Made by a program: the position numbers and the translations under genes. 64,000 bases of DNA from Rhizobium sp. R634 (GTDB lineage Bacteria; Pseudomonadota; Alphaproteobacteria; Rhizobiales; Rhizobiaceae), in the NCBI RefSeq assembly GCF_002211305.1, contig NZ_LOKW01000007.1:1-64000 (forward strand), in the 5' to 3' direction. A model generated the notes under the pieces. That model was not told the DNA's origin. It searched no databases and worked only from the letters and a program-made list of their open reading frames with translations. Positions 55,688-64,000 of this stretch are shown here, in pieces; position 1 is the first letter of the stretch, and the number at the start of each line of letters is the position of its first letter.

Positions 55688-58021
55688 ATGTTCATTTTTC
55701 GCATGAAATCGCTAGCGGCGAAACTCATCGTCATTACCGGTGTCGCCATCGCGCTTGTTCTCGCCGTTTCGAACTTTTTCCTCATTGGCCAGACCCGGGA
55801 TCGCGTCCAGACGCTGACGATGGATCAGGCCAATCTCGAGGCAAAAGCGATCGCCAATGAAATTGCCGCTAATGTCGGCGAACTCGCCAGCGCCGCGCGC
55901 AGCATGTCAGGGGTCATCGGCCGTGCCCATGAAGGCAAGTCGCTCGATCGCAAGGGCATGATCAACGTGCTGAAAGCCAATCTCGAACAGAATGCCTTCG
56001 CCTTCGGCAGCTGGTTCTGCGAACAGCTCGGCGCCCTCGACGGCAAGACGACCGAGATCGCCAACAACAACGACGAAGGCACCAACAAGAACGGCGCCTT
56101 CACGCCCTACTGGTCGAAAACCAAAGATGGCGGCGTCCAGTATTCGACGTTCGACAATGATTATACCGCCGAATGGTGGAAGCTTGCCGCCGACAGCGGC
56201 AAGGGCGCGATCACGACACCCTATCTGGCCGAAGGGACCGACGTACCGACGCTGCTGACCTCGATCGCCTATCCGGTCACATCGGGCGGCAAGATGATCG
56301 GCGTCGCCGGCGTCGACATCTCGCTGAAGTCGCTGACCGACAAGCTGCAAGCGCTGCATCCTTTCGGCTCCGGCCGCGTCACGCTGCTGTCGCAGACCGG
56401 CAACTGGATCGTCGCGCCGATCCCCGACCTGATGACCAAACAATATGACGGTGAAGGCGCCGATATCGTCAAGTCGGCGCTGTCGGGCAAGCAGCCCGGC
56501 CTGGTCAGGAACCTCACCTATGACGGCCTCGATCCCTTCGACCGCGTCGTCTATCCGTTCGAGGTCCCGGGCGTCAACGCCACATGGGTCGTGCTCGTCG
56601 ACGTCCCGCACACGGTGATCAACGCGCCGGTCCAGGACCAGACCTACATGATGATCGCGACCGGCCTGATCGTGCTCGGCGCGGTGATGCTCGCGCTCTA
56701 TTTCGCCGTCCGCGCGTTCGTGCAGCGGCCGCTCGGCAGCCTCGTCGCCAGCGTCAAGGCGCTTAGCGACGGCGAATATGCCGAGCCGGTCGCCGCCCAG
56801 GACCGCAGCGACGAAGTCGGTTCGGTCGCCAAGGCGCTCGAAGGCTTCCGCTTCAAGCTCGCCGACAGTCAGCGCCTCGAAGACGAGGCCGTCAACCAGC
56901 GGCAAGCCGCCGAGACCGAACGCAGCCGCTCGGAATCGGAACGTCAGCAATCGGTATCGCTGCAGCGCCATATCGTGTCGATCGTCGGCGCCGGCTTGTC
57001 CGAGCTGTCTCACGGCAATCTCGGCTACCGCATCACCGAGGAATTCCCCGGCGAATACGGCAAGCTGAAGCAGGACTTCAACGCCGCCCTTGCGAGCCTC
57101 GAAGAGACCATCAACACGATGAATCTCAGCGTCGTCAATATCGGCGCAGGCACCGGCGAGATCAGCAACAGCGCTTCCGACCTCGCTAAACGCACCGAGC
57201 AGCAGGCGGCAAGCCTGGAAGAGACGGCCGCTGCGCTGAACGAGCTCACCGCGCAGGTCGATTCCAGCGCCGAGAACGCGCGCACGGCAGCCGACAACGT
57301 CAATCTCGCCTGCCAGGATGCCGAGAAATCCGGCGAAGTGGTGCAGAAGGCGATCGCCTCGATGCAAGGGATCGAGCAATCTTCGACGGAGGTCTCGCGG
57401 ATCATCGGCGTCATCGACGAAATCGCTTTCCAGACGAACCTGCTCGCCCTCAACGCCGGCGTCGAAGCCGCCCGCGCAGGCGAAGCCGGCAAGGGCTTTG
57501 CCGTCGTCGCCCAGGAGGTGCGCGAGCTCGCACAGCGTTCGGCCAACGCCGCCAAGGAGATCAAGACGCTGATCAACACCTCGGCGGTCCAGGTCAAGGA
57601 AGGCGTCGATCTCGTTGGGCGCGCCGGCGGCACGCTGCATAAGATCGCCGAACAGGTAATGGGCATCAACAGCCTCATTCGGCAAATCTCGGCGTCTGCC
57701 AGCGAACAGGCCGTCGGCCTGAAGGAAATCAACCAGGCCATGAACCAGATGGATCAGGTGACGCAGCAGAACGCGGCGATGGTGGAGGAAGCTACCGCTG
57801 CCAGCGTCGCGCTCAACGACGAGGCGCAGACGCTGAAGGCGCTCGCCACCCGCTTCAGGGTCTCGGGTTCCGGCAATGCGGCGGCTCTCGCCTCCGTCGC
57901 GCAGCAGATGCGTGCGCCTACTGCCCCTGCGGTCCGCCACGCTGCCGCCGCAGTTCGCCGGCCGGCCGCCGCATCACGCGGTTCGGCTGCGGTGGCGCGG
58001 GACAGCTGGGAAGAGTTCTGA
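55688..58021 (+). CDS. Cache-domain methyl-accepting chemotaxis protein
   Basis: 777 residues. Transmembrane helices near 12-35 and 330-355 enclose a large periplasmic Cache sensor (about 40-320; PYLAEGTDVPTLLTSIAYPVTSGGKMIGVAGVDISL). HAMP (RPLGSLVASVKALSDGEYAEPV), the signalling tip and a C-terminal DSWEEF pentapeptide follow. The start at 55,688 has GAGGAA upstream; the frame is open 32 codons further. The ligand is unknown; dCache types often bind amino or organic acids. Confidence 0.93.
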   Translation: MFIFRMKSLAAKLIVITGVAIALVLAVSNFFLIGQTRDRVQTLTMDQANLEAKAIANEIAANVGELASAARSMSGVIGRAHEGKSLDRKGMINVLKANLEQNAFAFGSWFCEQLGALDGKTTEIANNNDEGTNKNGAFTPYWSKTKDGGVQYSTFDNDYTAEWWKLAADSGKGAITTPYLAEGTDVPTLLTSIAYPVTSGGKMIGVAGVDISLKSLTDKLQALHPFGSGRVTLLSQTGNWIVAPIPDLMTKQYDGEGADIVKSALSGKQPGLVRNLTYDGLDPFDRVVYPFEVPGVNATWVVLVDVPHTVINAPVQDQTYMMIATGLIVLGAVMLALYFAVRAFVQRPLGSLVASVKALSDGEYAEPVAAQDRSDEVGSVAKALEGFRFKLADSQRLEDEAVNQRQAAETERSRSESERQQSVSLQRHIVSIVGAGLSELSHGNLGYRITEEFPGEYGKLKQDFNAALASLEETINTMNLSVVNIGAGTGEISNSASDLAKRTEQQAASLEETAAALNELTAQVDSSAENARTAADNVNLACQDAEKSGEVVQKAIASMQGIEQSSTEVSRIIGVIDEIAFQTNLLALNAGVEAARAGEAGKGFAVVAQEVRELAQRSANAAKEIKTLINTSAVQVKEGVDLVGRAGGTLHKIAEQVMGINSLIRQISASASEQAVGLKEINQAMNQMDQVTQQNAAMVEEATAASVALNDEAQTLKALATRFRVSGSGNAAALASVAQQMRAPTAPAVRHAAAAVRRPAAASRGSAAVARDSWEEF

Positions 58022-58048
58022 GCCCTTCCGTTCAGCTCGCTATCAATG

Positions 58049-58080
58049 AAAAAGGCGCCCGGGAGACCGGGCGCCTTTTT
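58049..58080. terminator. Bidirectional intrinsic terminator
   Basis: A 14-pair stem AAAAAGGCGCCCGG / CCGGGCGCCTTTTT with loop GAGA serves the convergent chemoreceptor and ptsN genes, with T tracts on both strands. Confidence 0.93.
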
Positions 58081-58100
58081 CGTTCGGAAACGGACAGCGT

Positions 58101-58565
58101 TCAGGCGGCGTTCGACGTCTGCTCTTCGTTCAAGAAGGCATAGATCGCTGAAGCGGAATCGGTCGCGCGCAGCTTTGCGACGAGATCATGATCGCGCAGC
58201 ACGCGGGCGATACGCGACAGCGCCTTGAGGTGGTCGGCGCCAGCGCCTTCCGGCGCCAAAAGCAGGAATACGAGATCGACCGGCTGGTCGTCCAGCGCCT
58301 CGAAATCGACCGGCTGCTCCAGCCGGGCAAAGATGCCGACGATCGAATGGATGTTCACCAGTTTGCCGTGAGGAATGGCAATGCCGTTGCCGACGCCCGT
58401 CGATCCCAGGCGCTCCCGCTGCAGGATGACGTCGAAGATCTCGCGCTCGGAAAGCCCGGTGATCCTGGAGGCTCTTGCTGCCAATTCCTGAAGCAACTGT
58501 TTCTTGGAATTTACTCTAAGGGCGGGAATGATCGCATCCTGATGGAGCAAATCTGCCAATGCCAT
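58101..58565 (-). CDS. ptsN: Nitrogen-related PTS IIA protein
   Basis: 154 residues, EIIA-Ntr. The phosphorylated His66 is in GIAIPHGKLV. It is the end of the PtsP-NPr phosphorelay and regulates nitrogen and potassium metabolism rather than sugar uptake. AAGGA lies eight bases before the ATG. It follows hpf and rpoN on the same strand, the conserved rpoN-hpf-ptsN order. Confidence 0.95.
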   Translation of the reverse strand: MALADLLHQDAIIPALRVNSKKQLLQELAARASRITGLSEREIFDVILQRERLGSTGVGNGIAIPHGKLVNIHSIVGIFARLEQPVDFEALDDQPVDLVFLLLAPEGAGADHLKALSRIARVLRDHDLVAKLRATDSASAIYAFLNEEQTSNAA

Positions 58566-58603
58566 TTCTTTTTCCTTCTGTCGCCGGGATCAGATGACGC
58601 AAG

Positions 58604-58626
58604 GAGCGGCGGTAACACCGCCGCTC
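58604..58626 (-). terminator. Hairpin between hpf and ptsN
   Basis: GAGCGGCGG / CCGCCGCTC, loop TAACA, 13 bases after the hpf stop. No T tract follows, so it may attenuate or stabilise rather than stop. Confidence 0.55.
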
Positions 58627-58638
58627 ATCGCCCTGATC

Positions 58639-59214
58639 TCAGCCTTTGATATTGGCCGAATCGATCCAGCCAATATTTCCGTCGTGGCGACGGTAAACGA
58701 TGTTCAGATGTTCCTTGCCGGGGCTGCGGAACAGGAGAAGCGGCTCGTCGGTCATGTCGAGCGCCATCACGGCGGTGGCGACGGACATGGTCTTCAATTG
58801 CTTCGTGCTTTCAGCGACGATCGCCGGGGCGAAATCGTCGGGAATTTCATCTTCGTGATCAGGAACGGCATCCATAACCGTGTAGGAAACTTCTGCAAAA
58901 CCATTCAGATGGTTTCCGGCATGATGGTCCTTCAGCTTGCGCTTGTAGCGGCGCAGACGCTTTTCGATGCGCTCGGAAGCGGCGTCGAAAGCAAGCTGAG
59001 GATCGGTCGCTTCGCCGGCCGCATGCAACACCACGCCACTGTCGAGATGGAGCTTGCAGTCTGCGGAGAAACGGGAACTCGCCTTTTCCACGGTCACCTG
59101 GCCGGAATACCCCCCGTCGAAGTATTTCGTGATGGCCATACCAATTTGGTCCTCGATCTTTTGACGGAACGATTCACCAATTTCCATATGTTTCCCGGAT
59201 ACACGCACACTCAT
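58639..59214 (-). CDS. hpf: Long-form ribosome hibernation promoting factor
   Basis: 191 residues. The N-terminal part (MSVRVSGKHMEIGESFRQKIEDQI) is the YfiA/HPF domain that binds the 30S A/P site region; the C-terminal half (MSVATAVMALDMTDEPLLLFRS...NIVYRRHDGNIGWID) is the dimerisation domain of long HPF, which forms 100S ribosomes. The start at 59,214 has AAGGGAAA upstream. Confidence 0.94.
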   Translation of the reverse strand: MSVRVSGKHMEIGESFRQKIEDQIGMAITKYFDGGYSGQVTVEKASSRFSADCKLHLDSGVVLHAAGEATDPQLAFDAASERIEKRLRRYKRKLKDHHAGNHLNGFAEVSYTVMDAVPDHEDEIPDDFAPAIVAESTKQLKTMSVATAVMALDMTDEPLLLFRSPGKEHLNIVYRRHDGNIGWIDSANIKG

Positions 59215-59506
59215 GGAGTTTCCCTTCTTATGGTCGTTTGCGGGTATCAGTTTACGCCAAGCCTCAGGTTCATCCAAGCACTTCGCGCAATCTCAAGCAA
59301 GATCGGCGCAAGCCTGCGTGTCCTTGGTACCCTTTGGATGATGGGGATAACTCCAAATGCCGTCTACGGCATCGATTGCGGCGGGCTTCTAGACGGGGGC
59401 CGCCGAAAAGTCAATAGGGACGCCGGATTCGCATTGGCGGCTGCCGGAAAGCGTGTAGCGGGCTAGCTGCCTGGAAACGCCGCCGCCGATTCTCCCGCAA
59501 TCGTTC

Positions 59507-60424
59507 TCAGCCGCTTCGGGCCGGCATAACCGCCGCCCTTCTCTGGGGGATCGTCATGGCTGCGACGCCCAGAATGACGCAAACGAATCCGATCCACGCC
59601 GTCGGGCTCAGCGTTTCGCCGAGGAACACCATGCCGATCGCAACGCCGATCGGCACCCTGAGATAGGCCTGCGAGGTGGTTCCGACGGAACCCAGCGTCT
59701 GGACGAGGCGAAAATAGATCGCGAAGGCGAGAGCGGTGGAAAAAGCGGAAAGGGCGAGCAGCGCCAGCACCGATGCTGCGGAGGGATCAAGTTCCCACGG
59801 CCGATCGACCAAGAGGCTCACCGGCAGGAGAATGACGGCGCCCGAAATCAACGAGTCGGCCGCCGGCACGGCGGGATCGAGCCCCTTGAAGTTCTTGCTG
59901 AAAATTGCGGCACCTGCGTAACAGATGGTCGCCAGGATGATGGCGATCTGTGCCGTCAGGCTTTCACCGAGTCCGGCCAGCGATTCGATGCCGATGACGA
60001 GACAGATGCCGGTCAGCCCCGATATGACGCCGAAGAGCTTTCGCAAGGTCACCTGCTCGTGGCGGGTGATCAGGACCGTCAGCAGGAAGGTGAAGATCGG
60101 CGTTGCCGAATTCAGGATCACCGCCAGTCCGGCATCGACGGATTGCTCCGCCCAGGCGATCAGCGTGAAAGGAACGACGCTGTTGAGCCAGGCCTGAACG
60201 AAGAACTGGCCCCATGTCGCACGGTCGCGCGGCAGCCGGACACCCCGGTAACGAAGAATGGCGAGCAGAATGCCGCCGGCGATCAACGTGCGCGCAGCGA
60301 TCAGGGTGACGGGCGGGATGGTCTCGACGCCGATCTTGATGAAGGTGTAGGAGGAACCCCAGAGGGTGGCGAGCGCCAGCAGCAGGGAAAGCTCCCTGGC
60401 AAGGCTCGGGTTCTGCTGCGTCAT
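59507..60424 (-). CDS. EamA-family (DMT) transporter
   Basis: 305 residues with about ten hydrophobic helices forming two EamA repeats (LALATLWGSSYTFIKIGVETIPPVTLIAARTLIAGGI, ILATICYAGAAIFSKNFKGL). DMT/RhaT-like exporters carry amino acids, sugars or drugs; the substrate is unknown. The start choice (60,424 or 60,433) is ambiguous. It lies between rpoN and hpf, which are usually neighbours. Confidence 0.88.
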   Translation of the reverse strand: MTQQNPSLARELSLLLALATLWGSSYTFIKIGVETIPPVTLIAARTLIAGGILLAILRYRGVRLPRDRATWGQFFVQAWLNSVVPFTLIAWAEQSVDAGLAVILNSATPIFTFLLTVLITRHEQVTLRKLFGVISGLTGICLVIGIESLAGLGESLTAQIAIILATICYAGAAIFSKNFKGLDPAVPAADSLISGAVILLPVSLLVDRPWELDPSAASVLALLALSAFSTALAFAIYFRLVQTLGSVGTTSQAYLRVPIGVAIGMVFLGETLSPTAWIGFVCVILGVAAMTIPQRRAAVMPARSG

Positions 60425-60511
60425 GGTCGGCACTTCGACATTCGTTGAGACAAGCGAGGGGTAGCAGAATAGGCAGCAGAATGCTTCGATCCGGATCGAA
60501 GCATTCCAGCG

Positions 60512-62071
60512 TCAGAAGCCGGCGACCTTGGCGAGCGCCCGCTTCTCGCGGCGGCGCTGGACCGAGGAAGCGATGTTCATCGCCTCTCTATATTTGGCAA
60601 CCGTGCGGCGGGCGAGGTCGATGCCGCTCTTTTTCAGCATGTCGACGATATCGTCGTCGGAGAGCACCGCGTCGGGGCTTTCCTGCATGATCAGCGCGCG
60701 GATCTTGTGACGCACGGCCTCGGCCGAATGGCTGTCGCCGCCCTCGACGGCGCTGATCGAAACCGTGAAGAAATATTTGAGCTCGAAGAGGCCGCGCGGC
60801 GTCAGCATATATTTGTTGGACGTGACGCGGCTGACTGTGGATTCATGCATCTTGATGGCCTCGGCGACCGTCTTGAGGTTCAGCGGGCGCAGATAATCGA
60901 CGCCGTGCAGCAGGAAAGCATCCTGCTGGCGAACGATCTCGCTTGCCACCTTCATGATCGTCTTTGCCCGCTGGTCGAGGCTGCGCGTCAGCCAGTTGGC
61001 GCTCTGCAGACACTCGGAAAGAAAGGCATGATCCTCACCGTTCTTGGTCACGCGGGAAAAATAGGACTGGTTGACCAGCACGCGCGGCAGCGTATCCGGA
61101 TTGAGCTCGACCAGCCAGCCGGCTTCCGCGGAGGGCCTGACGACCACATCGGGCATGATGGCTTCGGAAACGCCGGCCTCGAAGCCGCTGCCGGGCTTGG
61201 GATTGAGCTGACGGATCTCGGCGAGCATGTCGAGAAGGTCTTCCTCATCGACGCCGCAAAGGCGCTTCAGCGTGGCGAAATCGCGCCGCGCCAGAAGTTC
61301 GAGATTTTCGACCAGCGCCTGCATGGCGGGGTCGTACCGGTCCTTCTGCTTCAGCTGGATCGCCAGGCATTCCGACAGGCTGCGGGCGAAAACACCAGAC
61401 GGATCGAGCGTCTGAAGGGCGGCAAGCACACGCTCGGCCTGCGCGAGGCTCGTGCCCAGCCTTTCGCCCGTCTCGGGCATATCGGCCTGCAGATAACCCG
61501 CATCATCGAGCTGATCGATGAAGTTCTGGGCGATCAGCCGGTCGGTCATATCGGGCAGGACGAAGGGGATCTGCTGGGCGAGATGATCGCGCAGCGACAC
61601 CTGGCCGGCGACGAAATCATCGAGATCGTAATCGGCGACCTCGCCGCTGCCCGGCATCGACTTCCACTGGCTGACGAGCTCCGGCGCGTCGAGCCGCTGC
61701 GGCGCGCCGTCATCTGGGAAGACATTGGTATAGTTGGCGTCGAGCTCGTCGTTCAGCCGGCTCGTGCTGGCGCTGCCGCCATTGTCGTACCAGTCGCTGG
61801 AGAGCGCCTCGGTGCGGCTGTCGTAGCCGTCGTCGGCTGCGGCGTCCTCCGGCTGATGGTTGTAATCCGCGTCGTCGGTTTCGCCGCGTTCGCCAGTTGC
61901 CTCGCCGTCATTCGACGGAAATTCGAGCAGCGGGTTTTTTTCCACTTCCTGGGCGATGAACTGAGTGAGTTCAAAATGCGTCATCTGCAGCAACTGGATG
62001 GATTGCATCAGTTGCGGTGTCATCACCAATGACTGGTTCTGGCGCAGGAAAAGATTGGCGGACAGTGCCAT
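60512..62071 (-). CDS. rpoN: RNA polymerase sigma-54
   Basis: 519 residues. Region I (SANLFLRQNQSLVMTPQLMQSIQLLQM) binds activators. An acidic region II (about 50-110, rich in Asp) is followed by the core-binding region and, at the C-terminus, the RpoN box ARRTVAKYREAMNI. It directs transcription of nitrogen-fixation and assimilation genes with NtrC/NifA-type activators. The start at 62,071 follows the family N-terminus MALSANLF; a GTG at 62,092 is possible. Confidence 0.96.
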   Translation of the reverse strand: MALSANLFLRQNQSLVMTPQLMQSIQLLQMTHFELTQFIAQEVEKNPLLEFPSNDGEATGERGETDDADYNHQPEDAAADDGYDSRTEALSSDWYDNGGSASTSRLNDELDANYTNVFPDDGAPQRLDAPELVSQWKSMPGSGEVADYDLDDFVAGQVSLRDHLAQQIPFVLPDMTDRLIAQNFIDQLDDAGYLQADMPETGERLGTSLAQAERVLAALQTLDPSGVFARSLSECLAIQLKQKDRYDPAMQALVENLELLARRDFATLKRLCGVDEEDLLDMLAEIRQLNPKPGSGFEAGVSEAIMPDVVVRPSAEAGWLVELNPDTLPRVLVNQSYFSRVTKNGEDHAFLSECLQSANWLTRSLDQRAKTIMKVASEIVRQQDAFLLHGVDYLRPLNLKTVAEAIKMHESTVSRVTSNKYMLTPRGLFELKYFFTVSISAVEGGDSHSAEAVRHKIRALIMQESPDAVLSDDDIVDMLKKSGIDLARRTVAKYREAMNIASSVQRRREKRALAKVAGF

Positions 62072-62223
62072 GACGGACGCGAAACTCCCCACGATTCCTT
62101 GGGAAACCGCGTCCGATCAACGCCTCAGGCCACGGAAATCCAACTTGGCCCAAAAATTGCTTTTTTATCGGGTTTGGTCAAGCGGAACTGTGCCGCCATG
62201 GTGAATTTCTGCCCGTTCCGCCG

Positions 62224-63024
62224 TCAGAGGCTGAAATTGTCACCGAGATAGAGCCGGCGCACTTCGGGATTGTTGACGATGTCGTTGGCGCGGCCGTGGG
62301 TCAGCACTTCCCCGGCATGGATGATATAGGCGCGGTCGATCAGGCCCAGCGTCTCGCGCACATTATGGTCGGTGATGAGAACGCCGATGCCGCGGGCCGT
62401 CAGGTGGTGGACGAGATTCTGAATGTCGGCGACCGAGATCGGGTCGACGCCGGCGAAGGGCTCGTCGAGCAGCATGAAGGTCGGGTCGGTGGCAAGGGCG
62501 CGGGCGATTTCCAGGCGGCGGCGTTCACCACCCGAGAGGGCGACGGCGGCACTCTTGCGCAGCTTCTGGATATGGAATTCCTCCAGAAGCTCGTTCAGCT
62601 TCTGCTCGCGCTCGGCCTTGTCCTTCACGTGCACTTCGAGGACGGCGCGGATGTTCTCCTCCACCGTCAGCCCGCGGAAGATCGAGGCTTCCTGCGGCAG
62701 ATAGCCGACGCCGAGGCGCGAGCGGCGGTACATCGGCATGGTCGTGACTTCGTTTCCGTCGATCTCGATCGTGCCTTCATCCACCGGCACGAGGCCGGTG
62801 ATCATGTAGAAACAGGTGGTCTTGCCGGCGCCGTTCGGGCCGAGCAGGCCGACGGCCTCACCACGGCGCACCACCAGCGAAACGCCGTTGACGACGCGAC
62901 GCGTCGCATAGGTCTTCGTCAGACCACGTGCGATCAGCGTTCCCTGATAGCGGCTCTTGTCGGCGGCACCCGAGGCTTGCGGCTCAGGTTTGCCGAACAT
63001 GGTGGATAGCGATGACAATTTCAC
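62224..63024 (-). CDS. lptB: LPS transport ATPase
   Basis: 266 residues from a GTG at 63,024 (start uncertain; ATG at 63,000 is an alternative). Walker A GPNGAGKTT, ABC signature LSGGERRR, Walker B MLLDEPFAGVDP and the switch His in LITDHNVRET are complete. It powers LptBFG extraction of LPS from the inner membrane. It has an N-terminal extension of about 25 residues relative to E. coli LptB. lptA lies 14 bases upstream. Confidence 0.95.
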   Translation of the reverse strand: MKLSSLSTMFGKPEPQASGAADKSRYQGTLIARGLTKTYATRRVVNGVSLVVRRGEAVGLLGPNGAGKTTCFYMITGLVPVDEGTIEIDGNEVTTMPMYRRSRLGVGYLPQEASIFRGLTVEENIRAVLEVHVKDKAEREQKLNELLEEFHIQKLRKSAAVALSGGERRRLEIARALATDPTFMLLDEPFAGVDPISVADIQNLVHHLTARGIGVLITDHNVRETLGLIDRAYIIHAGEVLTHGRANDIVNNPEVRRLYLGDNFSL

Positions 63025-63038
63025 GTGGGCGGCCGGTT

Positions 63039-63668
63039 TCAGTTCTGCTTCTGCTGCTGCGATTTCGGATCGAGCTGAATCTGGACACGCCCGCCGCAGC
63101 TTTCAAGCTCCGCCTGGCCGGTTTGCATGTGAACCGTCAGCTTACAGCCGGTGAAAACGTTCGGCCCGTCCGACAATATGACTTTATTTCCCTCATCCGC
63201 CGTAAGGATGAATGTCTGCGAGGCCATGTCGAAATTACCGTCATCGGCGGTCGCCGTCTGGGTGCCCGAGACTAGGTAGACCTTGTCCGTCACCAGGATC
63301 TTGTCGATATCGGCGCTGCCAGATGCAAGCGAGGCCGACTGCTGCGGCTGCGCGGCGGGCTGGCTCCCATCGGCGGCCGGCTTTGCCGCCTTATCCTTGT
63401 AGTAGACAGTCATCTTGCCCGACTGCATGGTCGTCGTCCCCTGGACGACCTTGACGTTGCCGGTGAACAAAGCAGTGTGTTCCTGATCGTGGATTTCGAG
63501 CTTGTCGCTTTCGATCTGGATCGGCTGGTCGTTGGAAAGCTTCATGCCCGGCATCGAGGCCGTCGCCTGCTGCGCGCCAGCGCCGGAGGCCGTCAGAATA
63601 AGGGCAAATGCGCCGGCAATGAGTGCCAGGCCAGTCTTGCAAGTGGAAATGCGACAATCTTTTGTCAT
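63039..63668 (-). CDS. lptA: LPS transport periplasmic protein
   Basis: 209 residues. A signal peptide (to about 32, GAGA|QQ) precedes an OstA/LptA-type beta-jellyroll (PIQIESDKLEIHDQEHTALFTGNVKVVQGTTTMQSGKMTVYYKDKA). A Gln/Pro-rich insert (AADGSQPAAQPQQSAS) interrupts it. LptA bridges the periplasm between LptC and LptD. It overlaps neither neighbour; lptC ends 15 bases upstream. Confidence 0.92.
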   Translation of the reverse strand: MTKDCRISTCKTGLALIAGAFALILTASGAGAQQATASMPGMKLSNDQPIQIESDKLEIHDQEHTALFTGNVKVVQGTTTMQSGKMTVYYKDKAAKPAADGSQPAAQPQQSASLASGSADIDKILVTDKVYLVSGTQTATADDGNFDMASQTFILTADEGNKVILSDGPNVFTGCKLTVHMQTGQAELESCGGRVQIQLDPKSQQQKQN

Positions 63669-63683
63669 AGGTGACCCGGCTGG

Positions 63684-64000
63684 TTAAGTGCCCTGTTTAT
63701 GGATGGTGGTAGGATCGACATTCATGCGAACATTCCCCTCAAATGTGATCACGCGCCCCTTATCGGTGATCTGAAGCGTGTTCGCAACTATGGAGGCATT
63801 GTCCTTGGTGATGGTGACGGGATCGTCGCTGCGCATGTTTCCGCCCTTGATGTCGAGATGGGCGGACTGGAATTTCGCATTGAGACCGCTGCTCAGCACC
63901 AGGGTGAAGGGGGTCGTCATATGCAGGTTGTCGGTGGCGCGATTATAGTCGGCGGTCGAGGCGACGACACGGGCGATCAGCCCGTCATTCATCGGCACGG
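63684..64000 (-). CDS. lptC: LPS export protein LptC, 3' part only
   Basis: At least 104 C-terminal residues are visible; the gene runs off the right edge and the N-terminal membrane anchor is missing. The region (YNRATDNLHMTTPFTLVLSSGLNAKFQSAHLDIKGGNM, TLQITDKGRVITFEGNVRM) is the LptC/OstA-like fold. Order lptC-lptA-lptB-rpoN is the conserved arrangement. Confidence 0.88.
   Translation of the reverse strand, partial: VPMNDGLIARVVASTADYNRATDNLHMTTPFTLVLSSGLNAKFQSAHLDIKGGNMRSDDPVTITKDNASIVANTLQITDKGRVITFEGNVRMNVDPTTIHKQGT

Noticed and set aside
55509..55706. Small 65-codon ORF before the Cache chemoreceptor
   Set aside because: It overlaps the chemoreceptor start in another frame, has no ribosome-binding site and no recognisable features.
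55907..57940. 677-codon minus-strand frame opposite the Cache chemoreceptor
   Set aside because: It mirrors the chemoreceptor codons; the composition is that of a shadow frame and no domain is seen.

Overview
The window looks like chromosomal DNA of an alphaproteobacterium of the Rhizobium etli / R. leguminosarum group. The evidence is high GC content, rhizobial gene blocks (the fructose uptake locus frcBCAK with frcR; rpmH-rnpA-yidC-engB-argB; rpoN-hpf-ptsN beside lptA/lptB), several copies of RIME-like intergenic palindromic mosaics, and chemoreceptors ending in SWEEF. The species call is inferred from gene families and was not checked by a search.

Layout. 1-1422: an IS4-family insertion sequence with terminal inverted repeats and a transposase broken in two frames, lying against a RIME-like repeat. 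1.7-10 kb: a PRC-barrel protein, fadD, pgi, otsA, fructokinase and pyrE, separated by palindromic repeats. 9.9-14 kb: a TetR regulator divergent from an NmrA-like reductase and a DUF1772 protein over a twin operator, then a glyoxalase-like protein and a diguanylate cyclase. 14.1-20.9 kb: pyrC, then frcBCAK (minus strand) divergent from a ROK regulator and an RbsD/FucU-type mutarotase. 21-24.9 kb: a proline-racemase-family protein paired with a D-amino-acid oxidoreductase, and a DUF900 lipoprotein hydrolase.

24,991-25,112 (minus): a probable small RNA made of three hairpins, each showing CCTCCTCCC in its loop, the last being an intrinsic terminator. This fits the alphaproteobacterial 'cuckoo' sRNA type and is the most striking non-coding signal in the window. 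25.3-30.4 kb: an aldo/keto reductase, a TetR regulator, a PmtA-like methyltransferase, an SDR gene remnant, a run of small exported or membrane proteins, and tRNA-Arg(ACG). 30.5-34.3 kb: an orphan histidine kinase and a chemoreceptor. 34.7-41 kb: rpmH, rnpA, yidC, engB, then a fasciclin protein with an ECF sigma / RskA-like anti-sigma pair (resembling the mycobacterial SigK-RskA-MPT70/83 set), and argB.

41.1-48.4 kb: a PEP-mutase/isocitrate-lyase family protein overlapping ada, a HAD nucleotidase, a four-EF-hand exported protein, a LOG-family protein, dapD, dapE and a membrane protein. 48.4-51.4 kb: truA, fmt and def on the minus strand, with a FitAB/VapBC-type toxin-antitoxin pair lodged between def and fmt. 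51.5-58 kb: a globin-coupled soluble chemoreceptor, rmuC, ribokinase and a Cache-domain chemoreceptor. 58.1-64 kb: ptsN, hpf, an EamA transporter, rpoN, lptB, lptA and the 3' part of lptC, cut by the window end.

How they work together. Sugar genes recur: FrcBCA imports fructose-type sugars, and fructokinase, Pgi, OtsA and ribokinase process sugars. The right end is the conserved nitrogen/PTS and LPS-export block. Translational coupling by short overlaps is visible at frcA/frcK, rnpA/yidC, sigma/anti-sigma, ada/PEP-mutase, fmt/truA and antitoxin/toxin.
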